Positions 1 to 9,465 are shown, counted from the first letter of the stretch. The stretch is 64,000 bases of DNA from CAVVMA01 sp963830715 (GCA_963830715.1 CAWHNS010000005.1:105643-169642), one strand, 5' to 3'. Notes: generated from the sequence alone by a model not told the origin. Translations and numbers: made by a program.

Positions 1-1
1 A

Positions 2-40
2 TACCAGGAGGCGATCCGCGCGCGCGGCCCGCGGGAATGA
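2..40 (+). CDS. C-terminal tail of an upstream gene (partial)
   Basis: From base 2 a frame is open to a TGA at 38-40 and reads YQEAIRARGPRE, with GC-rich codons like the neighbouring genes. It would be the end of a gene that starts outside the window. Twelve residues cannot identify a family, and the reading could be chance. Confidence 0.3.
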   Translation, partial: YQEAIRARGPRE

Positions 41-143
41 CTCGGTCTCGCGTTCCTATGCAGCCACTACATCGAATTTCCGTAACAATGCCGCGCTTGA
101 AACCGGATAGCGGGTTGGGGTTCAATGCGCCAAGGACACGGGC

Positions 144-662
144 ATGGTGACGAGGCTCAGAGGATTGCCCTCCACGCGGTCGGCTGCCACCGTGAGGCCG
201 GGCAAGCGGGCAACCGTATTGGTCGTGCACGGTCCGAATCTGAACCTGCTCGGTGAACGGGAGCCGGAGCTCTACGGTCGCACCCGTCTTACGGAAATCG
301 ATCGCAGGATGTGCGAGCTCGGCAAGGAGCTCGATCTCGAAGTCGAGACGTTTCAGTCCAACAGTGAGGGCGCGATAATCGATCGAATCCAGCAGGCGCG
401 CGGCCGGATTCACGCGCTGCTCATCAATCCGGCGGGATATACCCATACCAGTATCGCGATTCGTGACGCGGTGCTGGCGCTCGATGTACCGGTGGTTGAG
501 ATCCATCTGTCCAACATCTACCGGCGCGAGCCGATGCGCCATCGATCGATCCTCGCCGACATAGTCCAGGGGCGAATCATGGGATTCGGGCCCGATAGTT
601 ACATGCTCGCCTTGCGCGCCGTTCGCGGGCTGGTGGAAGCAGCCCGAGGCGTCGGCGGCTGA
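144..662 (+). CDS. aroQ: Type II 3-dehydroquinate dehydratase
   Basis: Converts 3-dehydroquinate to 3-dehydroshikimate in the cytosolic shikimate pathway. The type II signature VVHGPNLNLLGEREPELYG is present, including the flexible-loop Tyr and catalytic Arg region, followed by FQSNSEGAIIDRI, LLINPAGYTHTSIAIRDA with the conserved Asn and His neighbourhood, and EIHLSNIYRREP with the second active-site His. At 172 residues it is about 25 longer than usual. The excess is at the N-terminus, so the true start may be an internal GTG. It is followed 73 bases later by accB and accC, the common aroQ-accBC order. Confidence 0.93.
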   Translation: MVTRLRGLPSTRSAATVRPGKRATVLVVHGPNLNLLGEREPELYGRTRLTEIDRRMCELGKELDLEVETFQSNSEGAIIDRIQQARGRIHALLINPAGYTHTSIAIRDAVLALDVPVVEIHLSNIYRREPMRHRSILADIVQGRIMGFGPDSYMLALRAVRGLVEAARGVGG

Positions 663-735
663 AGCCGCCGGCTCGCCCACACGCAAGCGTGCTGCTGCGT
701 TTGGCGGCGATCTCCCGCGATAATCAAGAGCGCCG

Positions 736-1229
736 ATGGAGCTTCGCGAAATAAAAGCGCTGATCGCCCTGATGCGCGAGAGCGGGCTGTCGAGCTCGAA
801 ATCGAAGACAAGAAGGGCAAGATTCGCATCGTGCGCGGATCGATCGATCGCTCCGGCGCGGCCGACGCTCGCCCGGACCCGCGTCCTGCGCCCGCGCCCA
901 AAGCGCGCGCGGCGCAGTCGAATGAAAAGCGCGGATCGCCGGGAGTGACCCCGCCTCATGGGTCGCCGGCGCCCGAACTTGGACCTAACCAGGTCCTCGT
1001 GCGCAGTCCGATGGTCGGCACGTTCTACCGCGCGACCTCGCCCGGCTCGGAGCCCTTCGTCGAGGAAGGCAGCCCGGTGCGAAAGGGCCAGGCGCTCTGT
1101 ATCATTGAAGCAATGAAGATGATGAACGAGGTCGAGGCCGAGGTATCCGGATCGGTCGCCAGAATCCTGTGCGAGAACGGCCAGCCGGTCGAGTACGGGC
1201 AGCCGCTGATTATTCTCGAAATCCAATAG
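736..1229 (+). CDS. accB: Acetyl-CoA carboxylase biotin carboxyl carrier protein (frameshifted)
   Basis: Carries biotin between the carboxylase (AccC) and carboxyltransferase halves of acetyl-CoA carboxylase for fatty acid synthesis. The N-terminus MELREIKALIALMRESGLS is read in one frame. The remainder, beginning ELEIEDKKGKIRIVRG, is in another, so one base is missing near 790-794 (ctgtcgagctcg, probably for ctgtcggagctcg). The second frame has a Pro/Ala-rich linker and the biotinyl domain with the biotin-attachment lysine in EAMKMMNEV. AccC begins 12 bases after the stop. As accB is essential, the shift is most likely a consensus error. Confidence 0.88.
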
Positions 1230-1241
1230 AGATCGCGGGCC

Positions 1242-2660
1242 GTGTTCAAGAAGCTGCTGGTCGCGAATCGCGGGACGATCGCTATCCGGATTATCCGGGC
1301 GTGCCGCGAGCTTGGCATCCCCACGCTGGCGGTCTATTCGACCGCCGATCAGGACGCACTCCACGTCAGGATGGCGGACGAGTCGGTCTGTATCGGCCCG
1401 GCAGCCGCCGAGGAGAGCTACCTCAGCATCCCGGCTATCGTCAGCACGGCGATGGCGTACGGCGCCGACGCGGTCCATCCGGGCTACGGATTTCTGTCCG
1501 AGAATGGAGACTTCGCCGAGGCCTGCCGCCGATCGGGACTGATCTTCGTGGGTCCGCTCGCGCGCCACATCCGGCTGATGGGCGACAAGCCGCGCGCGCG
1601 CCGTATCATGATGCGCGCCGGCGTGCCGATCCTGCCGGGCAGCGAGGGCAAAGGCGTGACCGAGCTGCGCGACGCGCAGGCCGAGGCGAAAGTGCTGGGC
1701 TATCCAGTGCTGATCAAGGCCGCGGCGGGCGGCGGCGGCAAGGGGATGAGGATCGCGCGCGACAGCGCCGAGCTCGCCCGCCTGTTTCCGCTCGCGCGCG
1801 GCGAGACCGAAGCGGCCTTCGGCTCGCGCACCATGTACCTGGAGAAATATCTCGAGGGCGCGCGCCACGTCGAATTTCAGATTCTTGCCGATACCCATCG
1901 CAACGTGATCCATCTCGCCGAGCGGGACTGCTCGATCCAGCGGCGCCATCAGAAAGTCCTCGAGGAAGCGCCGTGCCCGGCGCTGAGCGCGCGGATGCGC
2001 GACAAGATGGGCAAGGCCGCGGTGAGGGCGGCGCAGGTGGTCGGCTATTCCAACGTCGGTACGGTCGAGTTCCTGCTGGCCGGCGACGGGAATTTCTACT
2101 TCATCGAGATGAACACCAGGATTCAGGTCGAGCACGGCGTTACCGAGATGGTCACCGGGATCGATCTGATCAAGGAGAGCCTGCGCCTGTCGGCGGGTGA
2201 GCCGATAGGATTCAAGCAGCGGAGCATCGCGCTCGCCGGCGCGGCGATCGAGTGCCGGATTTACGCGGAAGATCCGGATACGCACCTGCCCTCGCCGGGC
2301 GTGGTTTCCAACCATCATCCGCCCGGCGGACTCGGCGTGCGGGTCGAGACCGCGCTCTACGACGGCTACCGGGTGCCGATGCAGTACGACCCGCTGGTCG
2401 CGAAACTGATCGCGCACGCGGCGGATCGCGCGGGCGCGATCGCGCGCGCCAAGGCCGCGCTCCGTGAGTACCTGATCGATGGAATCAAGACCAATATCCC
2501 GCTCCATCTGAAGATCCTCGACGATCCGGACTTCAGAAAAGGCGACCTGGCCACCGATTTCCTTTCTCGCTACGAAGCGCCGGCCGAGACGCCGCGCGCA
2601 GGTCCATCGAGTCGCGAAAGTCTCTTGACCGCGCCCCTGTCTGAACGAATTGGTATATAG
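1242..2660 (+). CDS. accC: Biotin carboxylase subunit of acetyl-CoA carboxylase
   Basis: ATP-dependent carboxylation of the biotin on AccB. The GTG start gives FKKLLVANRG. Visible motifs are HPGYGFLSENGDFAEA, the ATP-grasp glycine loop KAAAGGGGKGMRI, LAERDCSIQRRHQKVLEEAP, and the catalytic stretch FIEMNTRIQVEH. The length of 472 is close to the usual 450. Two highly conserved spots differ from the family norm as I know it: ANRGTIAI instead of ANRGEIA, and VEHGVTEM instead of VEHPVTEM. It sits 12 bases after accB, so they are probably co-transcribed. Confidence 0.95.
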   Translation: MFKKLLVANRGTIAIRIIRACRELGIPTLAVYSTADQDALHVRMADESVCIGPAAAEESYLSIPAIVSTAMAYGADAVHPGYGFLSENGDFAEACRRSGLIFVGPLARHIRLMGDKPRARRIMMRAGVPILPGSEGKGVTELRDAQAEAKVLGYPVLIKAAAGGGGKGMRIARDSAELARLFPLARGETEAAFGSRTMYLEKYLEGARHVEFQILADTHRNVIHLAERDCSIQRRHQKVLEEAPCPALSARMRDKMGKAAVRAAQVVGYSNVGTVEFLLAGDGNFYFIEMNTRIQVEHGVTEMVTGIDLIKESLRLSAGEPIGFKQRSIALAGAAIECRIYAEDPDTHLPSPGVVSNHHPPGGLGVRVETALYDGYRVPMQYDPLVAKLIAHAADRAGAIARAKAALREYLIDGIKTNIPLHLKILDDPDFRKGDLATDFLSRYEAPAETPRAGPSSRESLLTAPLSERIGI

Positions 2661-2712
2661 TTGGAGTATTCTTGTGACACGTCGAGCGGGGCGGACGAGC
2701 CTTGGAGTATTC
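2661..2712 (+). repeat. Direct repeat pair upstream of the DUF1573 gene
   Basis: TTGGAGTATTC occurs at 2661-2671 and again at 2702-2712, 41 bases apart, between the accC stop and the start codon at 2718. The second copy lies just before the start, where it could help ribosome binding (GGAG). Two copies four helical turns apart could also be an operator. Function unknown. Confidence 0.5.
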
Positions 2713-2717
2713 ATTTT

Positions 2718-3782
2718 ATGTACCTGAGTTCCAAAAGGCAGCGGATCTGGTTTCGAGTCAGGGGCGTGATCTTGACCGCGATGCTGGCGATATGGATAGC
2801 GCATCCGGGTGCGGGTTGGGCGCAATCTCCAGCGCCGGCGCAATCCGGCGCGGCCGCCGGGCCCAAGGCCGAGGTGGTAAACCCGGTTTATGATTTCGGA
2901 ACAGTGCTCGAAGGACAGCGAGTGACTCATTCGTTCGCAATCAGGAATGCCGGAACCAAGGACCTGATTATCAACGGCACGAAAACCTCCTGCGGATGCA
3001 CCGCCGCCGCGCCGAGCACCAATCGCGTCCCGCCCGGCGGGGAGAGTCAAATCTCGGTGACCTTCGATACTCATTTCCAGAAGGGTCATCGCGAACGCAC
3101 TATCACGGTATTGACCAATGACCCGGCGACCCCGAATGCGATGATGACGTTGCAGGGCGACGTCAAGGTCGAAGTCGAGGCGACGCCCTCCGAGGTCTCG
3201 TTCGGCAAAGTCCACTATGGGACCGAAGAAACTCGCGAAGTGGTAATCAGCGATCTGGCGCAGGACAACAAAGCCTTCAGCGTCGGGACGCTGTCGAACA
3301 GCAGCAAGAATATCAAGGTCGCGCAGGAGCCTCGCAAGGATGGCAAGCCCGGCGTGGTCCTGAAGGTGAACCTGCTCAAGTCGATGCCGATCGGGCAGTT
3401 CGACGACTCCATTGATGTGGCCAACAACCGCAGTCCCGTCCAGGTCCACGTGTTTGGCACGGTGACCGGCGACCTGACCCTGGATCCTGCGCAGGTCTCA
3501 TTCGGAATCGTACCGAGCAAGCAGAGCGTGGTCAGGGTTCTCAGGCTTACCAACGATAGCGCGCAGGCGGTCAACGTGCTGGGAGTGTCGAGCACCAACC
3601 AGTCGGTGGTCGCGAAAGTGGAGCCGGTGAAAGCGGGCAAGGAGTACAAGATCACCGTCGAGCTTCGCCGCAACACGCCGGACGGTCAGCTTCGGGGCAC
3701 GCTGGCGATTCGCACCGACGATAGCACGCAATCCACGCTAACCGTGCCATTTTACGGGATTATCGGGTCATTCGAGGGTTGA
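2718..3782 (+). CDS. DUF1573 family secreted protein
   Basis: The start ATG at 2718 gives MYLSSKRQRIW followed by a hydrophobic stretch LTAMLAIWIAHPGAGWAQ, a typical signal peptide with cleavage after AQ. The mature part begins with the DUF1573 motif YDFGTVLEGQRVTHSFAIRN and TKTSCGCTAA, then repeats this Ig-like/ASH-type module at FGKVHYGTEE and FGIVPSKQS, giving about three beta-sandwich domains. The family is extracytoplasmic with no settled function. A longer frame from TTG at 2661 exists but would spoil the signal peptide. Confidence 0.75.
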   Translation: MYLSSKRQRIWFRVRGVILTAMLAIWIAHPGAGWAQSPAPAQSGAAAGPKAEVVNPVYDFGTVLEGQRVTHSFAIRNAGTKDLIINGTKTSCGCTAAAPSTNRVPPGGESQISVTFDTHFQKGHRERTITVLTNDPATPNAMMTLQGDVKVEVEATPSEVSFGKVHYGTEETREVVISDLAQDNKAFSVGTLSNSSKNIKVAQEPRKDGKPGVVLKVNLLKSMPIGQFDDSIDVANNRSPVQVHVFGTVTGDLTLDPAQVSFGIVPSKQSVVRVLRLTNDSAQAVNVLGVSSTNQSVVAKVEPVKAGKEYKITVELRRNTPDGQLRGTLAIRTDDSTQSTLTVPFYGIIGSFEG

Positions 3783-3835
3783 TCACGCGCCGTTTGCTTG
3801 TCAAACCGGTGGATAGCTTCGTATATTCAGGCTGA

Positions 3836-4774
3836 ATGGGTGCTGGCGCGCCTCAAGTCAACGCTTCACGGCCCATATCCTGGGTCAAGCGGCTGAACCC
3901 GGTCGCCTATCTGCGAAGCAAGCTGGTCGCTTTCGCACTGCGGATGCTGACCAAGCCGCTTCGTCGTTACACGCTTTTCATCCCCAATGACATGGGCAAC
4001 CTCAAGCGGTTCATCCGCAAGGGCGATGTCATCCTGGTGGAGGGTAACGAGCGGGTAAGCGAGGTGATCAAGTATCTGACCCAGAGTTCATGGTCTCATG
4101 CCGCGCTGTATGTCGGTGACGAGCCGCTGAAGCGCGACCCCGAGTTGCGAAAAAAGCTCATCGACCAATACGGCGAGGACGCAAACCACCTTATCGTCGA
4201 GGCGCTGGTCGAGAGCGGCGTGGTGCTCGCGCCGCTGAGCAAGTATCGCGACTTCAATATGCGGGTCTGCCATCCCTACAACCTCGCCAACGGCGACTTG
4301 ATGCGCGTGGTGGACGAGGGGCTGATCGCGGTCGGCGCGACTTACGACATCCGCAACGTGATCGACCTGGCGCGCTATTTTCTGCCCGTGAGCCTGGTGC
4401 CGAGGCGCTTTCGGCGCAAGGCGCTGCAGTTCGGCAGCGGCGAGCCGACGCGGGTCATCTGTTCGAGCCTGATCGCCGAATGCTTCGGGCACGTGAAATT
4501 TCCTATCGTCCCGAGCTTCGTCGAGTTGCCGGTCGATTCGTCCTCGATCCGGCAGCACGGATTGCGGCGTCTCATTTCCCGTCCCGACGCCAAACGCTAC
4601 GGCGTGCTGCGCAGGGTCTCGCCGACGCTGATCACGCCGCGCGACTTCGATCTCTCGCCCTACTTCGAGATAGTCAAGTTCAATGTGATCGAGGATCTGA
4701 AGTTCGATTACCGCAAGATCGTATGGGCGGAGGAACAGCCGCCCATGCCTCCCAAGCTCGAGAAGTCGGCCTAA
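3836..4774 (+). CDS. YiiX/YaeF-like permuted NlpC/P60 cysteine hydrolase
   Basis: Predicted papain-like hydrolase of the circularly permuted NlpC/P60 group (YiiX/YaeF, peptidase C92-like). RKGDVILVEGNERVSEVIKY leads into QSSWSHAALYVGD, with the motif His, then HLIVEALVESGV with an acidic residue. The probable nucleophile Cys is in RVICSSLIAECF, in the order expected for the permuted fold. At 312 residues it is longer than the small YiiX proteins. No clear signal peptide is visible. The substrate is unknown; amide or ester bonds of lipids or peptides are known for the fold. Confidence 0.75.
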   Translation: MGAGAPQVNASRPISWVKRLNPVAYLRSKLVAFALRMLTKPLRRYTLFIPNDMGNLKRFIRKGDVILVEGNERVSEVIKYLTQSSWSHAALYVGDEPLKRDPELRKKLIDQYGEDANHLIVEALVESGVVLAPLSKYRDFNMRVCHPYNLANGDLMRVVDEGLIAVGATYDIRNVIDLARYFLPVSLVPRRFRRKALQFGSGEPTRVICSSLIAECFGHVKFPIVPSFVELPVDSSSIRQHGLRRLISRPDAKRYGVLRRVSPTLITPRDFDLSPYFEIVKFNVIEDLKFDYRKIVWAEEQPPMPPKLEKSA

Positions 4775-4868
4775 GCTCTTGCGAAATTCCGGATCGGCGA
4801 GGCATCCAGCAGCCACTTCCGCTGCTCACGCTCTTCCACTCACGGGCGATGGAGTAGGGGAAGGTACT

Positions 4869-5618
4869 GTGACTGAGCTGTTGCAATCGGTCCGGACGGT
4901 TGGCGAGCGGCGCGGGCTCAATCTCGTCGCGGCGATTCCGGCTGCGCGCTACGATGCCGCGGTCGCTTCCCGGTCGGCTTCCGGGTCGGCGGTCGCTGTG
5001 TCCGCGCCCGATGCGCGATCGATCATCGTGATCGGAAACGGCGGCGGCGCCTTCTGGCGCGCGTTGAAAGATCACGCCGCGCGGCATCCCGGATGGTGGC
5101 AGCGGGACCATCCTCTTGACGACTTCACCCGCGAGGTGATCGAACGCGAAGTGGCGCCAAGTGTGCGCGCGGTTGGGGTGGCGTGCCGCCCCATCTATCC
5201 CTTCGACGTCATGTCAATCAACTTCATGGAACTGGGCAGGATCGCGGGTCTCGGCGGACCGAGCATCCTGGGCGTGCTGGTCCATCCAACCTACGGGCCG
5301 TGGATCGCATTTCGGGCCGCGCTGCTGATCGATGCGGACCTGGACAGTCCGGGAGCGGCGTCGGGGTTCGAGCCGTGCCCCGGATGCACCGTGAGAAGCT
5401 GCATCCCGGCCTGCCCGGTCGGCGCGGTCAGCTTCCCGCAGGGATGGGACATCCCGCGATGCGTCGAGCATCGCATGGAGGTCGAGCCCGACTGCGCCCC
5501 GCGATGCCATTCGCGTGCGGGATGCGTCCTCGGCCCTGAGCATCGCTACCCCGACGACGCTCTCGCCTATCACCAGATGCGCGCCCTGCGCTCAATCCGC
5601 GCCCACTACAGAAAATGA
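4869..5618 (+). CDS. QueG-like 4Fe-4S cluster protein
   Basis: A GTG start at 4869 is preceded by AGGGGAAGG, and the upstream extension looks non-coding, so the protein is about 249 residues. The middle reads MELGRIAGLGGPSILGVLVH, reminiscent of the LGR.AGLGWIG segment of epoxyqueuosine reductases. It is followed by a cysteine cluster CPGCTVRSCIPACPVGAVS and a second cysteine-rich tail CAPRCHSRAGC, consistent with one or two Fe-S clusters. It lacks the full QueG N-terminal cobalamin domain as far as I can see, so a reductase role is only a suggestion. Confidence 0.65.
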   Translation: MTELLQSVRTVGERRGLNLVAAIPAARYDAAVASRSASGSAVAVSAPDARSIIVIGNGGGAFWRALKDHAARHPGWWQRDHPLDDFTREVIEREVAPSVRAVGVACRPIYPFDVMSINFMELGRIAGLGGPSILGVLVHPTYGPWIAFRAALLIDADLDSPGAASGFEPCPGCTVRSCIPACPVGAVSFPQGWDIPRCVEHRMEVEPDCAPRCHSRAGCVLGPEHRYPDDALAYHQMRALRSIRAHYRK

Positions 5619-5724
5619 AACCACTGATGAACACAGATAGACGCTGATTTGCAGCCATTTGTGAAACTGCCTTTCATGCTTACATTTGTTGTTTATCTGT
5701 GTTCATCTGTGTTCATCGGTGGTT
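5618..5724. repeat. Inverted copies of a dispersed repeat
   Basis: 5618-5640 carries AAACCACTGATGAACACAGA and 5692-5724 carries the reverse orientation, TTTATCTGTGTTCATCTGTG then TTCATCGGTGGTT. Together they could pair as an imperfect stem. A third, reverse-oriented copy at 6093-6120 covers the start of the GxxExxY gene. The two right-hand copies bracket that gene and the left copy lies beyond them. No other coding sequence is seen between 5619 and 5731. Confidence 0.7.
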
Positions 5725-5731
5725 CCCTTAT

Positions 5732-6110
5732 TCAGGAGACTATTCTTTTTACCTCGATTCGAGGATTGCCGAAGTTGATCAACAGGCAGAGCCTCAGGCC
5801 GCACGCCTTCAGATAGTTAAGGCACTGAGCCAGATGAATCTCGTCCAGCGCTCGCGCCGACTTCAACTCAACCAAGACTCGATCCTCGACGAGTAGATCC
5901 GCTACGTAGTCCCCGACAACGATACCGTCGTAGATAACCGGGAGCGGATGCTGTTGGCCCACCCGGAATCCGGCTTTGCGGAGGCTCGTGTACCATCGCG
6001 TTTTCGTAGACCTTTTCCAAAAAACCGCACCCGAGCGTATTGCTCACCTTGAACGCGCAGCCAATGATCCCCTCTGTGATCTGATCAAATCCATGTTTAT
6101 CTGTGCTCAT
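5732..6110 (-). CDS. GxxExxY family protein, PDDEXK-like (frameshifted)
   Basis: N-terminal part MSTDKHGFDQITEGIIGCAF then GCGFLEKVYENAMVHE shows the GxxExxY signature. After an extra C near 5982 the other frame continues LRKAGFRVGQQHPLPVIYDG, then VVGDYVADLLVEDRVLVELK (the D..VxxxLVELK nuclease-like core) and LAQCLNYLKACGLRLCLLIN. About 126 residues are restored by removing one base. The family is assigned to PDDEXK nucleases by fold; no activity is established. The start codon lies inside the dispersed repeat, 8 bases after the hemB stop, so it may be read from the hemB transcript. Confidence 0.75.
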
Positions 6111-6120
6111 CTGTGGTTTC
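6093..6120 (-). repeat. Third copy of the dispersed repeat, covering a start codon
   Basis: On the minus strand this reads GAAACCACAGATGAGCACAG and continues ATAAACATGG. It is the same sequence type as at 5618-5640 and 5692-5724, and it supplies the ATG and first codons of the GxxExxY gene. Confidence 0.65.
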
Positions 6121-7088
6121 AGATTTTTCCGGCTATGCTTTTCGCGAAGTACGTCAGGATCAGATCGGCGCCGGCGCGTTTGATTCCGGTGAGTACCTCG
6201 AGCGTCGCGCGCTCTTCGTCGAGCCATCCGTTGATTCCGGCCGCGCGGATCATCGCGTATTCGCCCGAGACGTTGTAGGCCGCCACCGGGCATCGGAACT
6301 GCGTCTTCACGCGGTAGATCAGGTCGAGATAGGCGAGCGCCGGCTTGACCATCACGATGTCCGCGCCCTCTTCGAGATCGAGCGCGACTTCGCGCAGCGC
6401 CTCGTCGCCATTGGGCGGATCCATCTGGTAGGAACGGCGGTCGCCGAACTTCGGCGCCGATTCGGCGGCCTCGCGGAACGGACCATAGAAGGCCGAGGCG
6501 AACTTCGCCGAGTAGGCCATGATCGCGACGTTGCCGAAGCCGTTCTGATCCAGCGCCGTGCGGATAGCGCCGACCCGCCCGTCCATCATGTCCGACGGCG
6601 CGACGATATCGGCGCCGGCGCGGGCGTGGGAGACCGCCTCGCGCGCGAGCAGCTCCAGTGTCGCGTCGTTGTCAACTTCGTTCCCTCTGATCGCGCCGCA
6701 ATGGCCGTGGTCGGTGTATTCGCACAGGCATACGTCGGTGATTACCATCAGCTCGGGCTCGTGCTCCTTGATTTCCCGAATCGCGGCCTGCACCACGCCG
6801 GTATCGCTCCACGCCTCGCTGCCGATCGCGTCCTTGATGCTCGGTATTCCGAACAGGATTATCGCGGGCACGCCCGCATCGAAGGTCTCGCGCGCCTCGC
6901 GCAGCGCGTTGTTCGACCGACAATTGGGCGACGCCCGGCATCGACTCGATCGGCTTGCGGACATCGCGGCCGGGACAGACGAACAACGGCTGGATGAAAT
7001 CGTCGGGCGAAAGACGGGTCTCGCGCACCATCCGGCGCAAGGCCTCGTTGCGTCTCAGTCTTCGCAGGCGGGTTGCCGGGAATGCCAT
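6119..7088 (-). CDS. hemB: Delta-aminolevulinic acid dehydratase (porphobilinogen synthase), frameshifted
   Basis: Condenses two 5-aminolevulinates to porphobilinogen in heme and cobalamin synthesis. The ATG at 7086-7088 follows the ribosome site CGGAGG and gives MAFPATRLRRLRRNEALRRM, then FIQPLFVCPG. Near 6917 an extra A (GTCGAACAACGCG) shifts the frame. The second frame has the metal-binding cysteine motif DVCLCEYTDHGHCG, the Schiff-base lysines in SAKFASAFYGPFR and MVKPALAYLD, and the usual end. With the base removed the protein is about 322 residues, the family length. The shift is likely an assembly error. Confidence 0.92.
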
Positions 7089-7232
7089 GGCGAGCCTCCG
7101 ATTGCGCAGCAGCACAAAGAAGATTTAACCACAAAGCTGGTTTCGAGGCTGCGTTGGGCAGCGTTGCGACGCGGGCCGCCGCCTATCCGCCAGCGGGGCC
7201 CAGGGCCATATAACGATGACCGTGAACCGAAG

Positions 7233-8644
7233 TCACGGCGTGAGCTTGAAAGCCACTCCACAACCTGGCGGCGGGTTTGGAGGCAAGTTGAGGAAGCCGC
7301 TATTGTCGCGGCACGCAGTATCATCACCGCCAGCGAAGGCTGTGCCGTAGAGCGCGCCCTTCGTGTCGAACACCAGTGTGCTAAGCGGGCCGGCGCCATC
7401 GGCGGCGCCGGTAAAAGTGTGTAGCACGGTCTCGGTCCAGGCCGTATGCCCCTTTGCCGGCGGCGTCAGCTTGAACACCGTGCCGCAGCCTTCGCCGCCA
7501 CAGGCGGTCGAATCGCCGCCGTAGACAGTCGTGCCGTAGAGTGAGCCTCCGTTGAACACCAGCCCGCTCATCGGGTTTCCGCCATCGGCGCCGCCGGTGA
7601 AAGCATGGAGCGTGGTCAGCGCATGAGTTGAGGGATCGAGCTCGAACACCGTGCCAGCGTTGCTCTTGCCACCGCCCTGAGCCGTCGCGCCGTAGAGCAC
7701 AAACGCGCCATTGGCCAGGTAATTGATGGTGAGCCCGCCATGCGATTTTCCGCCATCGGCGCCGCCGGTGAAAGCATGGAGCGTGGTCAGAGTCTGGGTG
7801 GCCGGATCGAGCTTGAACACGGTGCCGCACTTCTTGCCGCCGCCCGAAGTGGCCGTAGCCGCGCAGGTGGAATTGCCGCCGCCTTGGTTTGTGCCGTAGA
7901 TATTGCCCGTCTGGTCGAACACCAACTTGGAGGCTTCTTCATTATTGTTGCCGGGGAACGTGTAAAGCGTGGCGAATGTCCACGCGGTTTTACCCTTAGC
8001 CGGTGGCGCGAGCCTGAACACCGCATCAGGGGCAGTCCCGTTGTCGCCGCCTTCGGTCGTACTGTAGAGAGCGCCCTTCCTGTCGAACACGAGACCCCTA
8101 AACGGGCCCCCGCTATCGGCGCCGCCGGTGAAAGTATAGAGCGTGGTCAGCGCCTGAGTTGGGGATCGAGATCGAACACCGTGCCGCAGCCCCCCTGGCA
8201 AGTGGTGTCGTTCGCGTAACCGCCAAACGCGGTTGTTCCGTAGAGTGCGCCGTTCACGAACACCACCCCGGCATAGGGGTTGGCGCCATCGGGGCTGCCA
8301 CTGAAAGAATAGAGGGTCTCGGTCCAGGCCGTGTGCCCCTTCGCCGGCGGCGCGAGCTTGAACACCGCGCCGCAGCCCTGGTCGCCACAGGCGGTCGAAT
8401 CGCCGTCGTAGAGGGTCGTGCCGTAGAGATTGCCCGCGTTGTCGAACACCGCGCCAGACGGGAATCTGCCGTCGCGGCCGCCAGTGAAACTGTATAGCGT
8501 CTGAAACGTTCGGGCATTTGCAGCGGTGGGGACGAGCATCGCTGCACCCAGCGCCAGTCTGAGAAAGAGACGCCTCGCACCGGACATAACGCGAACCCTA
8601 AAAGATTCAGCCACAAAAAGGAATCCACTAACCGAAGATTTCAT
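7233..8644 (-). CDS. Secreted GloVer-repeat protein (frameshifted)
   Basis: The N-terminus has a signal peptide (RRLFLRLALGAAMLVPTAANA). It is followed by seven tandem repeats of about 60 residues of the type LYSFTGGxDG...G(A/S)LYGTTxxGG...GCGTVFKLTPP, the TIGR03803 (GloVer) tandem repeat that probably folds as a beta-propeller. The frame breaks at a run of four G on the plus strand (8161-8164). One more base would restore DPPTQALTTLYTFTGG in line with the other repeats. The start may be at 8644 or 8587. A surface or periplasmic location is likely; function unknown. Confidence 0.75.
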
Positions 8645-8721
8645 TTTCGATCCTGGGTCGGATTAGCACCGGCGCCGGGCGTTTTACAAATGCGAGGTTC
8701 GCGAAAGACTCGCCGCGAGGC

Positions 8722-9465
8722 TCACAACTCGGCGCGGCGATAGCCCCGCCACATCTGGTCGGCGATCCGATCCGGGTCCGCGCCGACGCCCGCGCGCGCG
8801 AAGTATCGGCAGACGTTTTGCAAGTCGCGCCGCAGCAGCATCTGCGCAGCGTGATTGAAGCGCGGATCGATCGCCTGCGGAAAATCGATCGCGGCCGGCG
8901 CTCCCTGCCAATACAGGATGTTGAATGGCGACAGGTCGGCGTGGATACGGTCCCATCGGAGCCACAACGCGACGTTGCGGACGATGCGCTTGAAGGCCGC
9001 CAGCGCTTCCGGCCGGGGCAGCGACACCTGACTCAGCATCGGCGCCGCGCCGCCGCGATCTCCGTAATATTCCATCAGCAATACGCCATTCGATTGCGAA
9101 ATTGGCCGCGGAACGTCCGCGCCGGCCATGCGGAGAATCCTGAGCGTCTCATATTCGGCGGCGACCCAACTGCCGAAGTGTACGTCGCGCCCGTGCCGGC
9201 TCTTCTTTTCCATCGCGAGCCGGTCGCGCCGCGAGAAAGCCGCGCCGCGGCCTTCCTGGTAGATCGCGTCGTTGCGGAAATTCCGCGCTTCACGCGGCCG
9301 ATAAACCTTGGCCGCCACCAGCTCCGCGCCGGCGGCCGGGCCGGCCAGGCAACAATACACAGTCGCCTCCTTGCCCGCCTTCACCGGGTAGAGCACCTCT
9401 TTGACCAATCCTTCGGTCAGTAACGCGTCGAGTGACGATTCGATATGTTCCTGTTCCAGCGACAT
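8722..9465 (-). CDS. RIO1-type serine/threonine protein kinase
   Basis: Contains the RIO kinase fold: nucleotide-binding segment VKAGKEATVYCCLAG, catalytic lysine in ELVAAKVYRP, catalytic loop RIHADLSPFNILYW (HxDLSxxN) and metal-binding Asp in AIDFPQAID. RIO1 kinases act in ribosome maturation in archaea and eukaryotes; bacterial homologues are less understood. I chose the ATG at 9463-9465, which follows AGAGGAAATC. The frame is open further upstream (EQDDEDEQGISRSTDEP), and a strong AAAGGAGAG site lies before an out-of-frame ATG near 9530. A longer acidic N-terminus with one lost base is therefore possible. Confidence 0.8.
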   Translation of the reverse strand: MSLEQEHIESSLDALLTEGLVKEVLYPVKAGKEATVYCCLAGPAAGAELVAAKVYRPREARNFRNDAIYQEGRGAAFSRRDRLAMEKKSRHGRDVHFGSWVAAEYETLRILRMAGADVPRPISQSNGVLLMEYYGDRGGAAPMLSQVSLPRPEALAAFKRIVRNVALWLRWDRIHADLSPFNILYWQGAPAAIDFPQAIDPRFNHAAQMLLRRDLQNVCRYFARAGVGADPDRIADQMWRGYRRAEL

